DNA from: Teretinema sp942493045
Lineage (GTDB): Bacteria; Spirochaetota; Spirochaetia; Treponematales; Treponemataceae
Length of the DNA stretch: 64,000 bases
Direction: 5' to 3'
Assembly (NCBI GenBank): GCA_942493045.1
Contig: OW818665.1
Coordinates: forward strand, 744,001-808,000
The position numbers were made by a program, and so were the translations under genes. The notes beneath the pieces were generated by a model. It was given only the letters and a program-made list of their open reading frames with translations, was not told where the DNA came from and ran no database searches. Shown piece after piece: positions 34,173 to 42,599 of this stretch (its first letter is position 1; each line of letters begins with the position of its first letter).

Positions 34173-35495
34173 TTGACGCAAACGATTGACGCTCTCGGCC
34201 TACCAGCGCAGGCTATGCCGGCCGACGGTAAACCGACCAAGAGCGACAAAACGGGAGCTGAAACTGCACGAAACGGAAATTCATTCCTCGCAATCATCGA
34301 AAAGATGCTTGCCGGCACCAGGGATGGCAAGTCGACACCGATATCGGCGTCAGCGCTTAACATGGCCGGAAGAGGAGCAGGGGACAGATCGTCTGTCCCG
34401 GGTGAGAAGAACACCCTGACCAAACGCGGAGCTGAGGGATTGGTACATCCCGCAGTTACATCAAAAGACGCGCTTAAAAGCCGTCTAGCCAAACGTGCCG
34501 GAGCGGACGGTCGGGATAAAACCGACGCGGATAAGCTTCCGCTGGCTACTTATTATGCCGCTTTGCTGCTGCAGACTCCTGAAGATGGACTGAAGGAGCT
34601 GAAGGCGTCAGGTGGTTCCCGGACCGGTACTCAGGAACTTAGAGCTGAGTATATCGCCGGAAATAAGATTGCCGGCTCGGCACAGACCGCTCTGGAGGCT
34701 GTTGGGACAGATTTTGCCGCGACGGCGAATGTTCCTGCCCCCCAGACCGACGGTAAAAGCGCCAAACGCGTCAGCGCGGTCAACGAACAGGACGGCACTG
34801 AAAACCGCTCTGTACGGTCTGACCGCAAAAAGAGCGATGAGCGCAGGGTAACCATGAATTTTCATGACAGCCGCTCCATTCGCGAGCAGAGCGTGGAACG
34901 GATTGCCGGAACTGAATCGCAGCAGGCCGCCAGGATTAACGGTGATGGAACCGCGGATATCAGTATCAGTTTCCGCGCGCCGGAGCAGGGCTCAGAGCAA
35001 CGTTTCCAACAGGCTGTAAACGGTCAGGAAGGCAAAGCCAGCAGTTTTGCTTCCATGCTTTCTGATGAATTGCGTTCGGTTACGCCGGAATTTGTACGCG
35101 CCGGGGCTATCATTCTCAAGGATAACAATTCCGGTTTGATACGCTTAACCCTGCATCCGGAGAGTCTTGGCAATGTGCGCATCGCCTTAGAACTTTCCGA
35201 TCGTAAGGTCAGCGGTAAAATTATAGTTTCCTCGAAAGAGGCTTTTGAGGCCTTTAACGAAAATCTGGATGGTTTCAGGGACGCCTTTATCGGTGAGGGT
35301 TTTGACTCTGCCGGTTTTGACCTTTCCTGGAACGGTGAGAGCGAGGGTCAAACCGGCTCAAACCCGGAAAAGGGCACGGTCAGCGCGCCTTTTTACGCCT
35401 CGACAATACCAGATGTAATGTTGGCCGCGAATCCGGCCGATATTCAGGAAAGCGGATACAGTTTCGGCCGTTCGGCCGTTAATGTTTTCGCGTAG
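34173..35495 (+). CDS. fliK: Flagellar hook-length control protein FliK
   Basis: Secreted molecular ruler that stops hook growth and switches export specificity. It has 440 residues. The start is TTG, fixed by AAGGAGG 7 bases upstream. Residues 1-285 are polar, low-complexity and poorly conserved, as usual for FliK. The C-terminal Flg_hook domain is at about 290-395 (ELRSVTPEFVRAGAIIL; LTLHPESLGNVRIALEL; GKIIVSSKEA). It is called tap1 or flbC in older spirochaete literature. The 205-base gap before it (33968-34172) contains a duplicated 11-mer CCGGCCTAACA at 33975 and 33991 and no clear promoter. Confidence 0.88.
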   Translation: MTQTIDALGLPAQAMPADGKPTKSDKTGAETARNGNSFLAIIEKMLAGTRDGKSTPISASALNMAGRGAGDRSSVPGEKNTLTKRGAEGLVHPAVTSKDALKSRLAKRAGADGRDKTDADKLPLATYYAALLLQTPEDGLKELKASGGSRTGTQELRAEYIAGNKIAGSAQTALEAVGTDFAATANVPAPQTDGKSAKRVSAVNEQDGTENRSVRSDRKKSDERRVTMNFHDSRSIREQSVERIAGTESQQAARINGDGTADISISFRAPEQGSEQRFQQAVNGQEGKASSFASMLSDELRSVTPEFVRAGAIILKDNNSGLIRLTLHPESLGNVRIALELSDRKVSGKIIVSSKEAFEAFNENLDGFRDAFIGEGFDSAGFDLSWNGESEGQTGSNPEKGTVSAPFYASTIPDVMLAANPADIQESGYSFGRSAVNVFA

Positions 35496-35512
35496 CCGAA
35501 AAGGGGACAGCC

Positions 35513-35989
35513 ATGGATATAGGATCGATGATTAACACCAGCATGAGTACACAGGATCGCACCCGTACCCAGATGCAGGTAGATACCTTGAATAACGCCC
35601 TGATTTCCGAAAATGAGGGACGGGTTACCAAGACCGAATTGGGCAAGGATGATTTTTTAAAGCTTTTGATTACACAGTTATCCCATCAGGATCCGACAAA
35701 ACCGATGGAGGATACCCAGTTTATTGCCCAGATGGCTCAGTTTTCCAGCCTTGAGCAAATGACCAACATGAGCAGCGGCTTTGCCAAGCTCGGCGCGCTG
35801 CTGACCGGTTCGGAAGCCAGCTCGGCTGTCGGCCGGAATGTCGATGTGGAAGTGGGTGAGGCTCTGGTTTCCGGAAAAATTACCGCGGCGACTCGCGGCG
35901 ATTATCCGCAGGTGCGGGTAGACGGTAACTGGTACGACTGGTCATCAGTAAAGACTGTATATGCAGACAATGGGGGAACTAAATTATGA
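35513..35989 (+). CDS. flgD: Hook-capping protein FlgD
   Basis: Caps the growing hook and guides FlgE assembly. It has 158 residues, shorter than enterobacterial FlgD, with the conserved N-terminal scaffold GKDDFLKLLITQLSHQDPTKPMEDTQFIAQMAQFSSLEQM and a reduced C-terminal beta domain (GRNVDVEVGEALVSGKI). GGGGACAG serves as ribosome-binding site. Its TGA overlaps the flgE ATG (ATGA), coupling cap and hook synthesis. The short form looks complete rather than truncated, since the frame runs cleanly into flgE. Confidence 0.93.
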   Translation: MDIGSMINTSMSTQDRTRTQMQVDTLNNALISENEGRVTKTELGKDDFLKLLITQLSHQDPTKPMEDTQFIAQMAQFSSLEQMTNMSSGFAKLGALLTGSEASSAVGRNVDVEVGEALVSGKITAATRGDYPQVRVDGNWYDWSSVKTVYADNGGTKL

Positions 35990-37377
35990 TGAGATCACTT
36001 TTTTCCGGCGTATCCGGAATGCAGAATCACCAGACACGCATGGACGTGATCGGTAACAATATTTCCAACGTCAATACCACCGGTTTTAAGCGCGGCCGCG
36101 TCAATTTTCAGGATCTGCTGTCCCAGCAGATGTCCGGAGCGGCCAAGCCGACAGATGAACTCGGCGGCGTGAACCCCAAGGAAGTCGGTTTGGGTATGAA
36201 CATTGCCAGTATTGACACCATCCACACCCAGGGCTCGCTGCAGACCACCGGTGTGCAAACCGACCTGGCGATCAGCGGCAACGGCTTTTTCGTGCTGAAA
36301 TCCGGTGAGAAAAGCTTTTACACCCGGGCCGGCAACTTCGGCGTGGATAAGGACGGCACTCTGGTTAACCCCGGAAACGGCATGCGCGTGCAGGGCTGGA
36401 TGACCCGCGAGGTGGAAGGCCAGCTGCTGCTGAATACTTCCAGCCAGACCACGGACCTGGTTATTCCGGTCGGCGCCAAGATTGACGCACGGGCCACTAC
36501 CAGCGTCAACTATGCCTGTAACCTGGATAAGCGGCTGCCGGAGATTCCGGAAGGCGCAGGTCAAGCCGATATCCTGAAAGCCACCTGGCAGACCGAATTC
36601 CAGGTGTATGATGATTTCGGCAATCAGCACATGCTCAGCATCAATTTTACCCGCGTGCCCGGAACGAATAACCAGTGGGAAGCTACTGTACTGGTAAACC
36701 CGGATGACGCTGAAGCGACCGCTACCCGCGTTGGTGTAAATACCACAGACGGGACCGCCAATACCTTTGTGGTCAGTTTCAACAACGATGGTACACTGGC
36801 CGGGGTTGTGGACTCCGCCGGAAACACCTCTCCGATAGCCGGTAACGTAGCCATCCAGGCATCGTTCAATATACCGGGAGCCAATCCGGACGAAAACGGC
36901 GCTCCCAGCCGTCAGACCATGAATATTAATCTCGGCACCATCGGCGCTACCGAAGCCTCGATTACTCAGTTCGCCGAGCGCAGTTCCACCAAGGCTTACG
37001 AGCAGGACGGTTATGCCATGGGTTACCTTGAGAATTTCAAGATTGACCAGAGCGGTATGATTACCGGCGTGTACTCCAACGGCGCCAACCGGCTGCTTGG
37101 TCAAATCGCCATGGCCAGTTTTGCCAACCAGGGCGGTCTGGAAAAGGCCGGCGAAAACACCTATGTACAGTCCAACAACTCCGGTATCGCGAATATAGCT
37201 ACCTCCGGAGTGGCCGGCAAGGGTAAAATCGTCGCCGGCGCCCTGGAAATGAGTAATGTCGACTTGACTGAGCAGTTTACCGACATGATCATTACCCAGC
37301 GCGGTTTTCAGGCCAGCTCCAAGACTATCCAGACTTCGGATACTATGCTGGACACTGTGTTGAATCTGAAACGTTAA
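35986..37377 (+). CDS. flgE: Flagellar hook protein FlgE
   Basis: Polymerises into the hook linking motor and filament. It has 463 residues. The N-terminal rod-type motif is RSLFSGVSGMQNHQTRMDVIGNNISNVNTTGFK and the C-terminal heptad segment is MSNVDLTEQFTDMIITQRGFQASSKTIQTSD. K165 (PVGAKIDAR) and C178 (NYACNLDK) occupy exactly the residues reported to form the lysinoalanine cross-link between FlgE subunits in Treponema denticola, so this hook is probably covalently cross-linked. The start overlaps flgD; two adjacent ATGs (35986, 35989) are possible. Confidence 0.96.
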   Translation: MMRSLFSGVSGMQNHQTRMDVIGNNISNVNTTGFKRGRVNFQDLLSQQMSGAAKPTDELGGVNPKEVGLGMNIASIDTIHTQGSLQTTGVQTDLAISGNGFFVLKSGEKSFYTRAGNFGVDKDGTLVNPGNGMRVQGWMTREVEGQLLLNTSSQTTDLVIPVGAKIDARATTSVNYACNLDKRLPEIPEGAGQADILKATWQTEFQVYDDFGNQHMLSINFTRVPGTNNQWEATVLVNPDDAEATATRVGVNTTDGTANTFVVSFNNDGTLAGVVDSAGNTSPIAGNVAIQASFNIPGANPDENGAPSRQTMNINLGTIGATEASITQFAERSSTKAYEQDGYAMGYLENFKIDQSGMITGVYSNGANRLLGQIAMASFANQGGLEKAGENTYVQSNNSGIANIATSGVAGKGKIVAGALEMSNVDLTEQFTDMIITQRGFQASSKTIQTSDTMLDTVLNLKR

Positions 37378-37400
37378 TAGACTATAGTGAGGCCTAAAAG

Positions 37401-37598
37401 ATGATACCGGTTACGCAATTAAACGGCAAACAGTACTGGATCAACCCGCATCAGATTGAACTGATCGAGAAAAATCCGGATGTGACACTGGTGATGCTTT
37501 CGGGAAAGAAAGTGATAATCCGGGAGAAGCCGGAAGAGATCATTGACCTGATAATTGCGTACCGGCGTCTGATAGGCGCATTCAAAAACGAGGAGTAG
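37401..37598 (+). CDS. flbD: FlbD family small flagellar protein
   Basis: A 65-residue protein of the FlbD family, found next to motA in spirochaetes and many Firmicutes. Signature: MIPVTQLNGKQYWINPHQIE with VMLSGKKVIIREKPEEI, a small beta-then-helix fold. Its role is unproven. It is cytoplasmic, with no signal or membrane span. It sits 23 bases after flgE and 6 bases before motA. It should not be confused with the Caulobacter NtrC-type FlbD. Confidence 0.9.
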   Translation: MIPVTQLNGKQYWINPHQIELIEKNPDVTLVMLSGKKVIIREKPEEIIDLIIAYRRLIGAFKNEE

Positions 37599-37604
37599 GA
37601 TCCG

Positions 37605-38387
37605 ATGGATATAGCAACAATAATCGGTATTGCGGGCGGTCTAACCTGCTCAGTTATTTCGATTCTTACCTCCGGTGGTACTGTCGGCGGTGTATTCGAT
37701 ATTCCGTCCGTGTTCATGACAATCGGCGGTTCTTACTTTTCGCTGTGGATCAATTATCCGATGTCCTATGTTTTGGGCATTTTTAGCGTTATGGGCCGGA
37801 CAATGAAAATTCCGGACTTCGGCGAGAAAACTCTGGTGCAAAAACTGGTTTCCTTTTCCGAAAAAGCCCGGCGTGAAGGTATTCTGGCCCTGGAAGAAGA
37901 AATTCAGGATCTGGATGATGAGTTCATGCGCGCCGGCCTGCGTCTGGTAGTTGACGGTACCGACGGCGAGATTATCCGGACGCTCATGGAAAATGAGCTT
38001 GGTCAGATGGAAGCCCGCCATAACGTCTGGATCGGAATGCTGAATGCCTGGGCCGGTCTGGCCCCCGGTTTCGGTATGTTGGGTACTGTTCTCGGTTTGA
38101 TCGGTATGTTGAACAACCTGGAAGACAAGAGCTCCCTGGGACCGAACATGGCCGTCGCTCTGATTACCACCCTTTATGGTTCATTGATGGCTAACATGTT
38201 TATGCTTCCGATGTCCGGAAAACTGTCTCTGCACAATAATATTGAAGTAAGGTCCAAGGAAATGGTTATCGAAGGCGTGCTCTCCATTCAGGCCGGCGAT
38301 AATCCGCGTATCTTGGCCCAGAAACTGCTTACCTATCTGACGCCCAAGGATCGCAAGGCCATTGAGGCCGATGTGCTGAAGGACTGA
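37605..38387 (+). CDS. motA: Flagellar stator protein MotA
   Basis: Ion-channel subunit of the stator. It has 260 residues with four membrane spans: residues 5-25, about 30-50, and a pair at about 148-200 containing WAGLAPGFGMLGTVLGLIGML and the last-span prolines. The large cytoplasmic loop (60-145) contains the charged rotor-contact segment (RREGILALEEEIQDLDDEFM). It precedes motB by 2 bases, as expected for an equimolar membrane complex. Ribosome-binding site GAGTAGGA. Confidence 0.95.
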   Translation: MDIATIIGIAGGLTCSVISILTSGGTVGGVFDIPSVFMTIGGSYFSLWINYPMSYVLGIFSVMGRTMKIPDFGEKTLVQKLVSFSEKARREGILALEEEIQDLDDEFMRAGLRLVVDGTDGEIIRTLMENELGQMEARHNVWIGMLNAWAGLAPGFGMLGTVLGLIGMLNNLEDKSSLGPNMAVALITTLYGSLMANMFMLPMSGKLSLHNNIEVRSKEMVIEGVLSIQAGDNPRILAQKLLTYLTPKDRKAIEADVLKD

Positions 38388-38389
38388 TC

Positions 38390-39109
38390 ATGGCTAAAAA
38401 AGAACGAAAGGGACCATCAGCGCCCAGTAAAGAATGGATGGCGACCTACGGTGACATGATCACCCTGATGCTCTGCTTTTTCGTTATGTTATATAATCCT
38501 TCCGAGGCCGATCCGGCCCAGATGGCTCAGCTGGTAGCCAGTCTGCAAACCAGCACCGAAGGCGGCGGCATGTCTTTAGCCGCCGGCCGTATGGCCGATC
38601 TCGGAAATACGATAAACTCGCTGCCTTCCATGGAAAAAGGCAAATCCCTCGGTCTGGCCGTCAAACGGGCTGTCAGCCTCTTTGCCCCGCAGATTAAAAC
38701 CAATAAAATTTCCATTACCAGCGATGAAAGAGGCCTGGTTATCACCCTGGCTGCCGATTCCTTTTTCCAAACCGGCAGCGCCGACTTAAATATCGATGAA
38801 ACCCGTGATTCCCTGTTGAGTATCGGTCAATTTCTAACCTCTCCGGAGCTCGCCGGACGCCGTTTCCGGGTAGAGGGCCATACTGACTCCGGAGACACCA
38901 ATCCTGAACAATGGGATAGTAACTGGGAGCTTTCAGCCGCCCGGGCGGTTAATATTCTGCATTATCTGACCGATTTCGGCGCGGATGAAGGCCGCTTTTC
39001 AGTGGCCGGCTATGCTGATACCCGGCCCTTTTTTTCCAATGAAACCGAGGAAGGCCGCGCCTATAACCGGCGCGTAGATATAATAATTCTGGACGAAGGT
39101 CACTTTTAG
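38390..39109 (+). CDS. motB: Flagellar stator protein MotB
   Basis: Plug and peptidoglycan-anchoring stator subunit. It has 239 residues. A basic N-terminus (KKERKGPSAPSKEW) leads into the single membrane span MATYGDMITLMLCFFVMLYN, whose Asp in YGD is the ion-binding residue. The C-terminal OmpA-like domain (about 125-235) carries VEGHTDSGDTNPEQWDSNWELSAARA for peptidoglycan binding. It follows motA after 2 bases. Confidence 0.95.
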   Translation: MAKKERKGPSAPSKEWMATYGDMITLMLCFFVMLYNPSEADPAQMAQLVASLQTSTEGGGMSLAAGRMADLGNTINSLPSMEKGKSLGLAVKRAVSLFAPQIKTNKISITSDERGLVITLAADSFFQTGSADLNIDETRDSLLSIGQFLTSPELAGRRFRVEGHTDSGDTNPEQWDSNWELSAARAVNILHYLTDFGADEGRFSVAGYADTRPFFSNETEEGRAYNRRVDIIILDEGHF

Positions 39110-39142
39110 TGATACTATGTACAGCTATAAAGGAACGACACT

Positions 39143-39616
39143 ATGGATGATCAGGATGATATCAACCTTGAAGGCGGTGACGTAGCTTCCGGAGAGGGCA
39201 CAGGCAAGAAAGGTATCGGAATACTGCCCCAGCTGCTGAAATGGATTGCCATTGTAGTTGCGGCCTTGATTTTTATCGTTACGGTCGTCGTAATCACCTA
39301 CAGTGTGCTGGAAGGATCCGGCGAAAAACAGACTGCCATTCCGCTTTCCGAAGAATATGTCGGTCAGCGTGAGGTTCTGCAATGGTACGACGCTGTCGGT
39401 ATAATCCGCACCCGTACCAGTGACGAGGACAATCCGGCCTCGGTTATTGTTGAAATCCGGTTGGGCTATCCCTTTGAAGACAAGGCCACTCCGGCGGAGC
39501 TTTCAAACCGTTTAGTGGAGTTGAAATCCTTTTTACGTGAATTTCTGTCCAAAAAGACTGCTTCCGAGCTGCGCAACGAAAAATTTAATCCGGTTGGAAA
39601 TTCAGAATTCGATTAA
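39143..39616 (+). CDS. fliL: Flagellar basal-body protein FliL
   Basis: Membrane protein that forms rings around stators and increases their stability. It has 157 residues: an acidic N-terminal tail, one membrane span about 33-57 (LKWIAIVVAALIFIVTVVV), and a periplasmic domain with stomatin-like features (IVEIRLGYPFEDKAT; LRNEKFNPVG). The ribosome-binding site is AAAGGAACGACACT. An 81-base gap to fliM (39617-39697) includes ATAATATACT at 39628, a possible internal -10 box. Confidence 0.9.
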   Translation: MDDQDDINLEGGDVASGEGTGKKGIGILPQLLKWIAIVVAALIFIVTVVVITYSVLEGSGEKQTAIPLSEEYVGQREVLQWYDAVGIIRTRTSDEDNPASVIVEIRLGYPFEDKATPAELSNRLVELKSFLREFLSKKTASELRNEKFNPVGNSEFD

Positions 39617-39697
39617 TGATAATATACTGTTCAGATCAAAAATCAAGGATGTCCGGTTCCTTCAATACGAAGTGACTGTCCAGCAATAGGGATAAAC

Positions 39698-40732
39698 ATG
39701 ACAGAAGTTCTTTCGCAGGACGAAATAGATCAGCTGCTCACCGCGATCAGCGCGGGTGATACGGAAACCGAGGACTTTCGTCCGGTCAACGATACCCGCA
39801 AGATCAAAATTTATGACTTTAAGCGGCCTGACAAGTTTTCGAAAGAACAGATCCGTACGGTTTCTATCATGCATGAAACCTTTGCCCGTCTGACAACCAC
39901 GGCTCTGTCCGCTCAGTTACGCAGTATGGCCCATGTGCATGTCGCCTCCGTAGATCAGCTGACCTACGAAGAATTCATCCGCTCTATTCCCACGCCGACT
40001 ACACTGGCGGTTATTAATATGGATCCCCTGAAAGGCAACGCCATCCTGGAAATCGACCCCTCGGTTACTTTTTCGATTATTGACCGCCTGTTCGGCGGTA
40101 CCGGACAGGGCACCAAGGTGCAGCGTGACCTTACCGATATTGAGCAGTCCGTTATGGAAGGCATCATTGTCCGTATCCTGGCGAATATGCGCGAAGCCTG
40201 GACCCAGGTTATTGACTTGCGCCCCCGGCTTGGCCAGATTGAGACCAATCCGCAGTTTGCCCAGATCGTTCCTCCTTCCGAAATGGTCGTTCTGGTAACT
40301 CTGGAAACCAAGGTCGGAGAGGAAGAGGGGATGATGAACTTTTGCATCCCCTATATTACCATTGAACCGATTATTTCCAAGTTATCCAGCCAGTTCTGGT
40401 TTTCATCCGTGCGCCGCAGTTCCACCACCCAGTATCTTGGCGTACTGAAGGACAAATTATCCACGGTAGATATGGACGTGGTAGCCGAAATCGGCACAAT
40501 TAATCTCCCGGTACGTGATGTATTGAACCTTCGGGTGGGAGATGTGGTACGTCTTTCCAATGTGCGGGTAGGGGATCCCTTCTCCCTGAGCGTTGGAAAT
40601 AAAAAGAAATTTTTGTGCCAGGCCGGTGTCATCGGTAAAAAGGTGGCGGTTCAGATCTTGAAAAAACTGGCCGATATTGAACAGGAAGAGTTTGAAGAGC
40701 TATCTGTAGAAGGAGAGGAATCATATGAGTGA
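39698..40732 (+). CDS. fliM: Flagellar motor switch protein FliM
   Basis: Switch-complex protein that binds phospho-CheY and sets the direction of rotation. It has 344 residues. The N-terminal CheY-P binding peptide is LSQDEIDQLL (5-14), the middle CheC-like domain is about 45-230 (IRTVSIMHETFARLTTTALSAQLR), and the C-terminal SpoA domain is about 250-330 (VRDVLNLRVGDVVRL). Its 3' end overlaps fliY by 8 bases. All parts are intact. Confidence 0.96.
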   Translation: MTEVLSQDEIDQLLTAISAGDTETEDFRPVNDTRKIKIYDFKRPDKFSKEQIRTVSIMHETFARLTTTALSAQLRSMAHVHVASVDQLTYEEFIRSIPTPTTLAVINMDPLKGNAILEIDPSVTFSIIDRLFGGTGQGTKVQRDLTDIEQSVMEGIIVRILANMREAWTQVIDLRPRLGQIETNPQFAQIVPPSEMVVLVTLETKVGEEEGMMNFCIPYITIEPIISKLSSQFWFSSVRRSSTTQYLGVLKDKLSTVDMDVVAEIGTINLPVRDVLNLRVGDVVRLSNVRVGDPFSLSVGNKKKFLCQAGVIGKKVAVQILKKLADIEQEEFEELSVEGEESYE

Positions 40733-41891
40733 CGGTGCCATTTCCCAGGATGAAATAGATGCCCTGTTAGCCGGTGTCGATATGGGTGGAATGGGTGCTG
40801 CCGCTGCGCCCTCTACATCTGCCATGAATGACAGTCAGCTTCAAGCCCTGCAGAAATTTCTCGGAGACAATATTCCGGCAATTCAGGCCAGCTTGGGCGG
40901 AATGACCGGGAAAACCATAAATATTGCCACCCCGACGGTGGAAGTAATGCGCCGGGAAGGCTTTCTGAAAAAGATTCCGGAAATGGTTGTCGCGGTATTG
41001 GCGGACTTTAATACGGCGCTCACCGGCGACCATCTGTTCATAATGCCGATGGAATGCGCGCAGAAGATTGTCAGTCTCGTAAATAACGAAGATAACGCCG
41101 AAATGGACGAAATGTCCCTTTCCGTAATCGGTGAGGCAATATCACAGCATATCGGTATCGAACTGACTTCCCTGGAAAAAGCCGGTTTTAAGGGTGTTGC
41201 CAATAATCCGCCTGAATCGGTACACGTTCCCAAGGCTATGGTGCGCTTTCCACAGCAGGATTTCGCCGTTTTAACCTATCCGCTTACAATTGACGGCTCA
41301 CCGTTTTCGCTCTGGGAGATTCTGCCCTATGCCGCCGCCGCCCAAATTTCCGCCGCTTTCGGCGGAAAGGTAGCCGACCCGGTAATGGCTCAGCCAATGG
41401 CCGCCAATTCAGGCGGAATGCACCAGGGCATGAATCAGATGCAGGGTATGAACCAGATGCAGGGCATGGGCAATATGCAGGGTATGAACCAGATGCAGGG
41501 CATGGGCAATATGCAAGGGATGGGTAATATGCAGGGCATGAATCCGATGCAGGGAATGGTGATGCAGGGTATGAATCCGAATGTCCAGTCCGTGCAGTTT
41601 CCTAATTTGCAGTATGCTCCGATGGGCGCTGAACAGGGCAATATCGGGCTGATCATGGACGTGTACATGGAGCTGACCGTAGAGCTCGGCCGTACCCGCA
41701 AGGTGATCAAGGAAATACTGGGCATGGGCGAGGGTACAATCATCGAATTGGACAAACTGGCCGGTGAACCCGTTGATATTCTGGTTAATCATAAGCCGAT
41801 TGCCAAGGGCGAAGTCGTGGTTATCGATGAAAACTTCGGTGTGCGTGTTACCGAGATATTGTCTCCTGTCGAGCGTGTAACAGATATGTAA
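40725..41891 (+). CDS. fliY: Flagellar motor switch phosphatase FliY (FliN-type) with Met/Gln-rich repeat linker
   Basis: Switch protein combining a CheC-like domain with a FliN-like SpoA domain. It has 388 residues. It begins with ISQDEIDALL (6-15), the same CheY-binding type peptide as FliM. The CheC-like domain spans about 30-215, with a helix around EMSLSVIGEAISQHIGIELT. The linker (about 225-290) is a run of MQGMNQ/MQGMGN hexapeptides. The SpoA domain is at about 305-385 (VELGRTRKVIKEILGMGEGTIIEL). It overlaps fliM by 8 bases. Confidence 0.94.
   Translation: MSDGAISQDEIDALLAGVDMGGMGAAAAPSTSAMNDSQLQALQKFLGDNIPAIQASLGGMTGKTINIATPTVEVMRREGFLKKIPEMVVAVLADFNTALTGDHLFIMPMECAQKIVSLVNNEDNAEMDEMSLSVIGEAISQHIGIELTSLEKAGFKGVANNPPESVHVPKAMVRFPQQDFAVLTYPLTIDGSPFSLWEILPYAAAAQISAAFGGKVADPVMAQPMAANSGGMHQGMNQMQGMNQMQGMGNMQGMNQMQGMGNMQGMGNMQGMNPMQGMVMQGMNPNVQSVQFPNLQYAPMGAEQGNIGLIMDVYMELTVELGRTRKVIKEILGMGEGTIIELDKLAGEPVDILVNHKPIAKGEVVVIDENFGVRVTEILSPVERVTDM
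41427..41577 (+). repeat. Tandem 18-base repeats in the fliY linker
   Basis: Imperfect in-frame 18-base units (ATGCAGGGTATGAACCAG and variants) encode repeated MQGM-N/G-Q/N hexapeptides. Copies differ mainly at third positions, so replication slippage is possible without frame loss. Confidence 0.85.
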
Positions 41892-41921
41892 ACGGTTTTT
41901 TTCGGGGTGGGGGGATTATAA

Positions 41922-42599
41922 ATGTTATGTTTCACAAAAAAGGGCGCCTTCCTGGCAGCAGTTTTTTTATTGCTGTTCTCGGAAGGGTTTTGCGTTTTCG
42001 CGCAGCAAGCGACATTAGCGGCTTCACCAGCCCAGAATATTTCCGAATCTGAAATTGTGCTGGACAGTCCGGCTAACGCGTTGGATGACCAGGCTCAGCG
42101 TCCGGCTTCCAGCCTCTGGATATTCGTACGTATGGTGCTGGTTTTGGGTCTGGTCTGCGCCGGTATCTACGCGGTGGTCTATCTGTTGAAAAAGTCTTCC
42201 TCTCTGCCTGCCGCCGATGATCCCTATCTTAAATCAGTATCGGCGGTAACGCTTCCACCCGGTAAATCCGTACAGGTGGTCACGGTTGGGACCAGAGCCT
42301 TTCTGCTCGGAATCACCGACCAGTCAATTCAGCTGCTTTGTGAATTAACAGACCAGGACTTAATTGACGCCATGAATCTAGAAGCTGACAAGCGGGCCGC
42401 TGGTCCAAAAAAAGATTTTTCCGCCCTGATAGCCACTTTCTTACCACCGGCCTTACGCAAAGTGCTGTCTCCTAAAGAAACATCTTCCTCTGGAACCGAA
42501 AATTCCTCCGCTTCAAACCCTCTTTCTGCGATCGAGACCGGCGAGTTTTTAAAGCGGCAGCGCGCCAGACTGCAGAATCGCGAAGGACAGGACGAATGA
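41922..42599 (+). CDS. fliO: Flagellar export chaperone-like protein FliO (FliZ)
   Basis: Assists assembly of the FliP pore of the flagellar export gate; named fliZ in spirochaete operons. It has 225 residues: a signal-like N-terminus (residues 7-27, ending FCVFAQ), a periplasmic stretch, a second membrane span about 67-88 (IFVRMVLVLGLVCAGIYAVVYLL), then the family domain KSVSAVTLPPGKSVQVVTVG and a basic cytoplasmic tail. It overlaps fliP by 4 bases. Confidence 0.88.
   Translation: MLCFTKKGAFLAAVFLLLFSEGFCVFAQQATLAASPAQNISESEIVLDSPANALDDQAQRPASSLWIFVRMVLVLGLVCAGIYAVVYLLKKSSSLPAADDPYLKSVSAVTLPPGKSVQVVTVGTRAFLLGITDQSIQLLCELTDQDLIDAMNLEADKRAAGPKKDFSALIATFLPPALRKVLSPKETSSSGTENSSASNPLSAIETGEFLKRQRARLQNREGQDE

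Noticed and set aside
33980..34492. Minus-strand 170-codon frame before and inside fliK
   Set aside because: Antisense to the fliK start, which has AAGGAGG; no recognisable protein feature.
35995..37104. 369-codon minus-strand frame inside flgE
   Set aside because: Entirely antisense to a well-conserved hook protein; no ribosome-binding site or family feature.
41427..41577. fliY repeat as a CRISPR-like array
   Set aside because: Units are contiguous, in frame and coding, with no spacers and no cas genes.
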